Below, piece by piece: positions 32,953 to 38,627 of a DNA stretch of 38,627 nucleotides. The stretch comes from Lachnospiraceae bacterium (GTDB lineage: Bacteria > Bacillota > Clostridia > Lachnospirales > Lachnospiraceae). The DNA is taken from positions 1 through 38,627 of the forward strand of contig JAFYCS010000089.1 in the NCBI GenBank assembly GCA_017539565.1. Reading direction: 5' to 3'. The stretch's first letter is position 1. Each line of letters starts with the position of its first letter. Below the pieces are notes generated by a model. That model had not been told where the DNA came from. It made no database searches and saw only the letters and a program-made list of their open reading frames with translations. The position numbers and the translations under genes are program-made.

Positions 32953-33735
32953 ATGACAGGTGAATTATTGTCGGGACTTCTTATACCTTTTATAGGAACT
33001 TCGCTTGGATCGGCCTGTGTGCTGTTTATGAAGAAAGAGCTGAACACCATGGTGCAGCGTGCACTGACCGGTTTTGCGGCAGGAGTCATGGTGGCAGCAT
33101 CGGTCTGGAGTCTGATAATCCCGGCGATGGAGCAATCGGAAGGAATGGGAAAATTCGCTTTTGTACCGGCAGTGATCGGTTTCTGGCTGGGTATCCTGTT
33201 CCTTCTTTTTTTGGATTCGGTGATACCGCATCTGCATATGCATGCAGACAAGGCGGAAGGACCTGCTTCGAAATTGAAGAGGACCACGATGATGGTACTG
33301 GCTGTGACCCTGCATAATCTTCCTGAAGGCATGGCTGTGGGCGTGGTATATGCAGGACTGTTATCTGGCAAGGCATCTGTTACCAGCGGCGGAGCATTGG
33401 CGCTGGCGCTTGGTATTGCTATACAAAACTTCCCTGAAGGAGCTATCATATCGATGCCTCTGCATGCCGAGGGAAAGAGCAGGCTGGGAGCCTTTTGGGA
33501 TGGCGTGTTATCCGGAGCTGTGGAGCCGGTAGGCGCATTGCTGACTATCTTTGCAGCTGGCTTCTTTCTGCCGTCTATGCCGTATCTGCTAAGCTTTGCG
33601 GCAGGAGCCATGATGTATGTTGTGGTAGAAGAACTGATCCCCGAAATGTCGGAAGGCGAGCATTCCAATATAGGGGTACTTATGTTTGCTCTGGGCTTTA
33701 CGCTGATGATGGCGCTGGATGTGGCGCTGGGATGA
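32953..33735 (+). CDS. ZIP-family divalent metal transporter (GufA/ZupT type)
   Basis: The 260-residue protein has about eight membrane helices and the two metal-binding helices of ZIP transporters: HNLPEGMAVG (helix 4) and QNFPEGAIISM (helix 5). The loop after helix 3 is HLHMHADKAEGP, a His-rich metal loop. It would import Zn(II) or other divalent metals. It starts 7 bases after the GNAT-methyltransferase gene with GGAAGGTGA as binding site, so the two are cotranscribed. Confidence 0.93.
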   Translation: MTGELLSGLLIPFIGTSLGSACVLFMKKELNTMVQRALTGFAAGVMVAASVWSLIIPAMEQSEGMGKFAFVPAVIGFWLGILFLLFLDSVIPHLHMHADKAEGPASKLKRTTMMVLAVTLHNLPEGMAVGVVYAGLLSGKASVTSGGALALALGIAIQNFPEGAIISMPLHAEGKSRLGAFWDGVLSGAVEPVGALLTIFAAGFFLPSMPYLLSFAAGAMMYVVVEELIPEMSEGEHSNIGVLMFALGFTLMMALDVALG

Positions 33736-33780
33736 CCATGAAATAGCTCGGGGCAGGTATAGTGTATAAGATGATCAGGT

Positions 33781-33820
33781 ATTACGGACGGAATGATCCG
33801 ACCGTAATGCCGGTTTTTTT
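33781..33820 (+). terminator. Terminator after the ZIP gene
   Basis: ATTACGG (33781-33787) pairs with CCGTAAT (33802-33808), and a run of seven T follows at 33814-33820. The remaining 100 bases before the next gene hold only the promoter at 33839. Confidence 0.75.
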
Positions 33821-33838
33821 GTCAGAGGCTGGATTTCA

Positions 33839-33847
33839 TGGTATAAT
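33839..33847 (+). promoter_or_regulatory. Extended -10 promoter of the PAS-GGDEF gene
   Basis: CATGGTATAAT (TG-G-TATAAT, TATAAT 33842-33847), the same 11 bases as ahead of the other GGDEF gene (6201-6211). No clear -35. Confidence 0.55.
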
Positions 33848-33934
33848 GCAAAAGTGTTGGGAAACAGGGCAGGATGCTTATTTCAGGATAAAGCATGGCG
33901 CAGGTGATATGGGCGAAAGAGGCGGTAACATCTT

Positions 33935-35359
33935 ATGAAGATGACGGTAGAATTATTTGACAGTATAATAAATACTTCGCAGGACTGTGTGTTCTGGAAG
34001 GATAAGGAACGGCGTTTTTTGGGAGTAAATCAGGCATTCCTGGATTATTACGGATTTGAATCTGCGGATGTGCTTATCGGCAAGACCGATGAGGATATGG
34101 GATGGCACTCGGATCCGGAACCTTTTAAACAGGATGAATTGCGCGTTCTTTCAGGAAGAAGCACATATAAGGTTCAGGGAAAATGCATGATCCGGGGTGA
34201 GGAGAGGGATATTATTGCATCCAAACGTCCGCTTTATGATGGTGACAGCATCGTAGGACTCGTAGGCAGCTTTGTGGATATAACCGATGTGTTAAGGCGC
34301 AGAAACGGGCTGGATAGCGCACAGATAGTATATACGATAGATAAGCTCAGAAAGTTCAGTTATTTCGACAGGATAATAGACGAGATCAGCCTGGACGAGA
34401 TACTGGATCCGCTGACAGGAGTTCTTTCACGCAGTTATTCGATGAAGTTTGTCCATCATCTTATAGCGGAGCAGATCCCGTTTACATTTACAATGATAGA
34501 CCTGGATAATTTCAAATATATCAATGACAGCTTCGGACATACGGCAGGAGATGAAGTTCTTAAATTCGTTTCGAAGAGTATCGCAGAGGTGGTGGAAGAT
34601 TCCGGACTTGTAGGACGCTTCGGCGGTGATGAACTCCTGCTGGTAGATATCAGGAATATCGAACAGGATAAGAAGGAATCATTCTTTGAAAAACTGTATA
34701 CGCAATCGGGAGCGTTAAGGACAAGGATGGATTTTGATACAGGTTCATCACTGATAACAGCTACTTCAGGTTCTGCATCCTACCCTGCTGATGCGGAAAT
34801 TTTTGATGAGCTATTCGGCATCGTTGATAAGATGCTTTATCTCGGGAAGGGAAGAGGACGTGACTGCTATACGGTATATAATGCATCTGCACATAAAGAT
34901 ATTGAAATAGTGCATATTTCAAGAAAAGGGATGTTCCGTGAGATGCAGAACATCAAGGCGATGATGAACATGAAGAATGGATTACGGGACAAGCTGACAG
35001 CGGTGACGCCGGAACTCAGGGATCTGCTGCAGATCAAAGATCTGTATTATGTTGAGGCAGACGGACGGATGAAATCTGTTATGGAGCCATCATTTGACGG
35101 AGATGCAGCTGATATTTCGGATCTTATGAAGGAGGATATATTTACCGACAGGACAATGGATCGTGTTGAGAAAGATTCCCCTGTATTCTATCGTACATTA
35201 AAGGAAAAAGGACTGGAATCTGCCCTTATCATGCGATTTGGAAGCAACGCTTCAGTCCCCCGTTATCTTGTGTGCGCAGTCGAGCGCACCTTCCGCATAT
35301 GGCAGGATAACGAATGTGCGATCCTTTATTATCTCACCGGATTACTGGAACAGGAATAA
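33935..35359 (+). CDS. PAS-GGDEF diguanylate cyclase
   Basis: The 474-residue cytoplasmic protein has an N-terminal PAS domain (about 5-120; DCVFWKDKERRFLGVNQAF and SFVDITDV), a GGDEF domain (about 157-310; DPLTGVLSRSYSM, TMIDLDNFKYINDSFGH, and GRFGGDEL as active site at 230-234) and a C-terminal domain of about 150 residues that looks GAF-like. It should make cyclic di-GMP in response to a small ligand or redox signal. The site is GGDEL, not GGDEF, which is still compatible with activity. No RxxD inhibitory site is seen. It is a single gene between ZIP and xylA. Confidence 0.9.
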   Translation: MKMTVELFDSIINTSQDCVFWKDKERRFLGVNQAFLDYYGFESADVLIGKTDEDMGWHSDPEPFKQDELRVLSGRSTYKVQGKCMIRGEERDIIASKRPLYDGDSIVGLVGSFVDITDVLRRRNGLDSAQIVYTIDKLRKFSYFDRIIDEISLDEILDPLTGVLSRSYSMKFVHHLIAEQIPFTFTMIDLDNFKYINDSFGHTAGDEVLKFVSKSIAEVVEDSGLVGRFGGDELLLVDIRNIEQDKKESFFEKLYTQSGALRTRMDFDTGSSLITATSGSASYPADAEIFDELFGIVDKMLYLGKGRGRDCYTVYNASAHKDIEIVHISRKGMFREMQNIKAMMNMKNGLRDKLTAVTPELRDLLQIKDLYYVEADGRMKSVMEPSFDGDAADISDLMKEDIFTDRTMDRVEKDSPVFYRTLKEKGLESALIMRFGSNASVPRYLVCAVERTFRIWQDNECAILYYLTGLLEQE

Positions 35360-35405
35360 ACAGATAATAGTATATCTTTGGTAATCATTACATGCAAAAT
35401 TTGAG

Positions 35406-35434
35406 TTGACAGAGTTCGGCATGTGTGATATTTT
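35406..35434 (+). promoter_or_regulatory. Promoter of xylose isomerase
   Basis: TTGACA (35406-35411) and TATTTT (35429-35434) are 17 bases apart. DtxR-like box 5 begins eight bases below. Confidence 0.82.
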
Positions 35435-35442
35435 ATTATAGG

Positions 35443-35458
35443 GTTAGCAAGTGCTAAC
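35443..35458. promoter_or_regulatory. DtxR-like box 5, at the xylA transcription start
   Basis: GTTAGCAAGTGCTAAC is a perfect 6-4-6 inverted repeat, placed exactly as box 4 at enolase. Confidence 0.82.
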
Positions 35459-35513
35459 TGCGATTATACATAACAAACAAGCGTATTAAAACAAAAAAAA
35501 GAAGGGGTAAAAA

Positions 35514-36839
35514 ATGGCAGAAATTTTTAAGGGAATCCCTCAGATAAAGTACGAGGGACCGGACAGTAAGAATCCGTTTGCGTTCAAATATTATGACGCA
35601 GACAAAGTGGTAATGGGAAAAAAAATGAGCGAGCATTTACCGTTTGCTATGGCATGGTGGCATAATCTGTGTGCAAACGGAGTTGACATGTTCGGACGCG
35701 GTACTGCAGACAAGCGTTTCGGTGCGGCAGAAGAAGGTACAATGGAGCATGCGAAAGCTAAAGTGGATGCAGGCATTGAGTTCATGCAGAAACTTGGTAT
35801 TAAGTATTACTGCTTCCATGATGCGGATATTGTACCGGAGGCGGATGATATCAATGAGACAAACAGAAGACTGGATGAGATAACAGATTATATCCTGGAA
35901 AAAACCAAAGGTACTGATATTAAGCTGCTTTGGGGAACTGCAAATATGTTCTCTAATCCCCGTTTTATGAACGGAGCCGGAAGCACTAATGATCTGGATG
36001 TATACTGTTTTGCAGCAGCCCAGGTTAAGAAAGCTCTGGAACTCACTGTAAAGCTTGGCGGTAAGGGATATGTTTTCTGGGGCGGAAGAGAAGGGTATGA
36101 AACACTTCTGAATACAAAAGTTAAGTTTGAGCAGGAAAACATTGCAAATCTGATGCGTATGGCAAGAGACTACGGACGTAAGATCGGATTTACGGGAACA
36201 TTCCTGATAGAGCCCAAGCCGAAGGAGCCGATGAAGCATCAATATGATTATGATGCTGCCACAGCTATCGGTTTCCTGAAGGAATACGGACTTGATAAAG
36301 ATTTCAAGATGAATATCGAAGCAAATCACGCAACGCTTGCAGGTCACACATTCCAGCATGAGCTGCGTATCAGCCGTATTAACAATATGCTGGGTTCCAT
36401 TGATGCTAATCAGGGCGATGTGATGCTTGGATGGGATACGGACTGCTTCCCCAGCAATGTATATGATACTACACTGGCTATGTATGAGATCGTAAAGAAT
36501 GGAGGACTTCCGGTTGGTATAAACTTTGATTCGAAGAACAGGCGTCCCAGCAATACCTATGAAGATATGTTCCACGCATTTATACTTGGTATGGATTCAT
36601 TTGCATACGGATTGCTTAAGGCAGTGGAGATGATAGAGGACGGAAGGCTGGAGAAGAATGTGGAAGAGCGTTATGCTTCCTTTGACTCTGAGCTTGGTAA
36701 GAAAGTAAGAAACGGGGAAGCAACTTTGGAAGAGTTGGCACAGAGAGCGGCAGATCTTAAAGCGCCCGCTATCCCTGTTTCCGGCAGACAGGAATATCTG
36801 GAATCTGTTCTGAATAATATAATCCTGTCAAATAACTAA
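35514..36839 (+). CDS. xylA: Xylose isomerase
   Basis: Xylose isomerase converts D-xylose to D-xylulose with two divalent metals (Mg, Mn or Co). The 441-residue product is of the long (class II) type. Visible motifs are YCFHDADIVPE (catalytic His region), FWGGREGYETLLNT, IEPKPKEPMKHQYDYDAAT, IEANHATLAGHTFQHEL and GSIDANQGDVMLGWDTD, which hold the metal ligands. AAGGGG precedes the ATG. There is no xylulokinase or xylose transporter next to it, so the gene stands alone with its own promoter and terminator. A DtxR-like box at the promoter is unexpected for a sugar gene. Confidence 0.98.
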   Translation: MAEIFKGIPQIKYEGPDSKNPFAFKYYDADKVVMGKKMSEHLPFAMAWWHNLCANGVDMFGRGTADKRFGAAEEGTMEHAKAKVDAGIEFMQKLGIKYYCFHDADIVPEADDINETNRRLDEITDYILEKTKGTDIKLLWGTANMFSNPRFMNGAGSTNDLDVYCFAAAQVKKALELTVKLGGKGYVFWGGREGYETLLNTKVKFEQENIANLMRMARDYGRKIGFTGTFLIEPKPKEPMKHQYDYDAATAIGFLKEYGLDKDFKMNIEANHATLAGHTFQHELRISRINNMLGSIDANQGDVMLGWDTDCFPSNVYDTTLAMYEIVKNGGLPVGINFDSKNRRPSNTYEDMFHAFILGMDSFAYGLLKAVEMIEDGRLEKNVEERYASFDSELGKKVRNGEATLEELAQRAADLKAPAIPVSGRQEYLESVLNNIILSNN

Positions 36840-36872
36840 TCCTGGTTACAAGTTTACCTTTTTGTTTTGCAT

Positions 36873-36910
36873 TTTTAAAACGGCGGTGTTAAACACCGTC
36901 GTTTTAAATT
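36873..36910 (+). terminator. Terminator of xylA
   Basis: AAAACGGCGGTGTT pairs with AACACCGTCGTTTT (one G-T pair), flanked by TTTTT and AAATTT, 37 bases past the xylA stop. Confidence 0.82.
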
Positions 36911-36971
36911 TGTGATAAGCCTGTATAGCGGGCAGAAAAAGTTTTTTTTGATATACACAATAAAGTATATA

Positions 36972-37000
36972 TTGACAAGTAAAAGGATATACGTTATTCT
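36972..37000 (+). promoter_or_regulatory. Promoter of the tetR2-ABC operon
   Basis: TTGACA (36972-36977) and TATTCT (36995-37000) are 17 bases apart. The -10 overlaps the left arm of the inverted repeat 36997-37036. Confidence 0.85.
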
Positions 37001-37036
37001 TTAAATGACCAAATTGCAAAACGGTCATTTAAAGAA
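36997..37036. promoter_or_regulatory. Perfect 14-bp inverted repeat, probable TetR2 operator
   Basis: TTCTTTAAATGACC (36997-37010) and its exact complement GGTCATTTAAAGAA (37023-37036) are separated by 12 bases. It covers the -10 box, the transcription start and the first bases of the ribosome site, so a bound repressor would block transcription. Confidence 0.82.
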
Positions 37037-37049
37037 GGAGGAGTCGAAC

Positions 37050-37631
37050 ATGCCTGTAATATTTACCGAAGATCAGCGTGAGGAAATAAAGCAGCAGATC
37101 AGGGAAAATGCGATCAAATGCTTTGAAAAAAAGGGAGTGAGAAAAACTACGGTTGCAGAACTTGCCGACAGTGTAGGGATCGCAAAGGGGACATTTTATA
37201 ATTTTTATCAGTCTAAAGGAGAACTTGTTGCTGATATATTGTCGGAGTTCAGCAAAGCTTCCGAAATGCAACTTAGGAAGAAATTAAATAAAACTGGAAG
37301 GATACATATCGATAAGCTGTTTAAAGTATATCAGAATGTATTCCGGCCGGAGACAGCGTTTTCGTATCATTTTTCCAATGACGATATCGCATGGATGCAG
37401 GAGACTGAGGAAACAAAGATCTTCTTTGCGCCGGAATACGGTATCCGTACAGCAAAGCTTTTGTTTGAGCATGTGGACGGTATCCGGAGCGATATTGATT
37501 ACGAATATATTGTGAATTTTGCCAAGCTCATCAATCTGATGATAGAGAACCGGAAGGCATTTTGTGAAGACGCCTTTGACCGTAATATTAAATCAATTAT
37601 GCAGATGATGATGGATGATCTGAAATCGTAG
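37050..37631 (+). CDS. TetR-family regulator 2
   Basis: The ATG at 37050 (MPVIFTEDQR) is chosen because AAGGAGGAG (37035-37043) precedes it; the longer frame from 37005 would start before the transcript. The 193-residue protein has a helix-turn-helix (TVAELADSVGIAKGTFYNFYQSKGELV) at about residues 30-57 and a helical ligand domain. It is the first gene of an operon with an ABC exporter and probably represses it through the inverted repeat at 36997-37036. It is a distant relative of the TetR at 29405. Confidence 0.92.
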   Translation: MPVIFTEDQREEIKQQIRENAIKCFEKKGVRKTTVAELADSVGIAKGTFYNFYQSKGELVADILSEFSKASEMQLRKKLNKTGRIHIDKLFKVYQNVFRPETAFSYHFSNDDIAWMQETEETKIFFAPEYGIRTAKLLFEHVDGIRSDIDYEYIVNFAKLINLMIENRKAFCEDAFDRNIKSIMQMMMDDLKS

Positions 37632-37648
37632 GGAGGAAGGAACACAAC

Positions 37649-38344
37649 ATGTTTATTGAAATGGAGCATATAGTAAAAAAATACGGAAGCGGAGAGAATA
37701 CACTGTACGCGTTGAACGATGCGTCTTTGTCACTGAATAAAGGAGAGTTTTGTGTGATCCTGGGGCCTTCCGGATCAGGGAAGAGCACACTGCTTAATAT
37801 CTTAGGCGGCCTGGACAGGGCAGATGAAGGCAGGCTGACAGTAGGAAATGATGAGCTGTCTAAGATGAGCAAAAAAGAGTTGTCTGTGTATCGCAGGGAA
37901 AAGATAGGGATCGTTTTCCAGACCTATAATCTTATCGGTGAACTTACAGTCCGAGAGAATGTTAAGGTGGTATCCGATATATCAAAAAAGCCATTGGATG
38001 CAGATGTATTGCTGGGAGAACTTGGTCTTAAGGATCATAAAACACATTTCCCTTCGGAAATATCGGGTGGCCAGCAGCAGAGATGTGCGATAGCCAGAGC
38101 TGTTGTTAAGAATCCGGACCTGCTGCTTTGCGATGAACCTACCGGTGCCCTGGATTCGGCATCCTCGAGGGATGTATTACAGCTGCTTCAGGCAGTAAAC
38201 AGAAAATACAATACAACTCTTGTACTTATTACGCATAATGAAGCGATCGCTGAAATGGCAGACCGTGTTGTACGCATCCGTGACGGCAGGATCATCGAGA
38301 ACCGGATGGGAGAAAAAAAATCAGTAGAGGAGCTGGTGTTCTGA
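37649..38344 (+). CDS. ABC transporter ATP-binding protein (MacB/LolD type)
   Basis: The 231-residue ATPase has Walker A GPSGSGKST (39-47), Q-loop QTYNLIGELTVREN, signature ISGGQQQR (about 137-144), Walker B LLLCDEPTGALD and H-loop LITHNEAIAEMADR. This is the MacB/LolD/BceA class, which works with FtsX-type permeases to extrude peptides or drugs. GGAGGAAGG precedes the ATG. It overlaps the permease gene by one base. Confidence 0.95.
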   Translation: MFIEMEHIVKKYGSGENTLYALNDASLSLNKGEFCVILGPSGSGKSTLLNILGGLDRADEGRLTVGNDELSKMSKKELSVYRREKIGIVFQTYNLIGELTVRENVKVVSDISKKPLDADVLLGELGLKDHKTHFPSEISGGQQQRCAIARAVVKNPDLLLCDEPTGALDSASSRDVLQLLQAVNRKYNTTLVLITHNEAIAEMADRVVRIRDGRIIENRMGEKKSVEELVF

Positions 38345-38627
38345 TGACTTTGAATAAAAAACTGCTGCGCAGTACAAAGAAGAATATTTCCTTTTATATC
38401 ACAGCATCCCTGCTTACCGCATTAACTATCATGTTGTGGGTAGGAGCCTTTACGGTTGCGGAAACTATGACAGCTACATATAACGGGCTGTTTGAGGAAG
38501 TGTCATTGGAAGATGCCTGCTTTACCGTTTCGCGGGAGATCCCGGAGCAGGATGTTTCTATGCTTGAAAGTGAATACGGTGTGCTTCTGGAGAAACAGAT
38601 GTATATAAATGAAACATTTGGTGAGAC
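38344..38627 (+). CDS. FtsX-type ABC permease, 5' part only
   Basis: The gene begins with ATG 38344 inside the stop codon of the ATPase gene (TGATG) and is open to the window edge (94 codons). It starts MTLNKKLLRSTKKNISFYI, then a first membrane helix (ITASLLTALTIMLWVGAFTV), then an extracytoplasmic part. This is the typical N-terminus of FtsX/MacB-like permeases with large outer domains. It would form the channel of the exporter with the ATPase before it. Confidence 0.85.
   Translation, partial: MTLNKKLLRSTKKNISFYITASLLTALTIMLWVGAFTVAETMTATYNGLFEEVSLEDACFTVSREIPEQDVSMLESEYGVLLEKQMYINETFGE

Noticed and set aside
37005-37049. ATG at 37005 as start of TetR2
   Set aside because: It lies at or before the expected transcript start and inside the operator; AAGGAGGAG precedes the ATG at 37050.

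Overview
This window looks like chromosomal DNA of a Lachnospiraceae-type Clostridia (Butyrivibrio / Pseudobutyrivibrio-like). That placement is an inference from gene content: GH43 xylan enzyme, xylose isomerase, clostridial Feo clusters with a small Cys-rich membrane protein, many GGDEF proteins, strong AGGAGG ribosome binding sites and sigma-A promoters. There is no rRNA, CRISPR array, transposase or integrase. One tRNA gene (Arg, ACG) is present. No gene-free gap exceeds 300 bases except 3903-4290, which holds two promoters, a terminator and the tRNA.

Layout. 1-407 (-): start of a GH43 glycosidase. 525-2897 (-): a two-gene operon of a degenerate P-loop-like protein and a soluble VirD4/TraG-like ATPase. 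3057-3902 (-): lipoprotein with a zinc-ribbon-like head. 4030-4103 (-): tRNA-Arg. 4291-6163 (+): Pro-rich membrane protein with an Ig-like tail and a NdpA-like protein. 6257-7360 (+): membrane diguanylate cyclase. 7370-8455 (-): two unknown small genes. 8618-14700 (+): response regulator, histidine kinase, ABC ATPase, two ABC-2 permeases and a membrane-anchored S41 protease, laid out like a peptide-antibiotic sensing and resistance locus. 14713-15858 (-): SLC13/ArsB-type anion permease. 15983-16498 (+): GNAT acetyltransferase.

16581-25519 (+) is a large metal-homeostasis island: DtxR-type regulator, feoA, feoB, Cys-rich P12-like protein, HMA protein, DUF6110-like protein and P1B-type ATPase, then a second DtxR-type regulator, feoA, feoB and a FeoC-like protein. 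25542-30010 (-) is an operon reading tetR, a rifampin-phosphotransferase/PEP-synthase-like enzyme, and a MATE pump. Divergent from it is enolase (30272-31573), then a GNAT-methyltransferase fusion, a ZIP transporter, a PAS-GGDEF protein, xylose isomerase, and a TetR-ABC exporter operon cut by the window end.

The most striking signal is a palindrome, consensus GTTAGC-N4-GCTAAC, that recurs at five promoters or leaders: feoB1, dtxR2-feoA2-feoB2, tetR-rph-like-MATE, enolase and xylose isomerase. Its half-site spacing (TTAG-N6-CTAA) is that of one DtxR/MntR-family dimer, and two such regulators are encoded in the window. At enolase and xylA it sits at the same distance below the -10 box. This suggests a metal-responsive regulon joining iron uptake with central carbon enzymes and a possible drug-resistance operon. 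Other notable points: two TetR-type genes each with a perfect 14-bp inverted repeat in the leader, a short dispersed repeat in four intergenic sites, and a permease that seems to be translated from a near-leaderless GTG.
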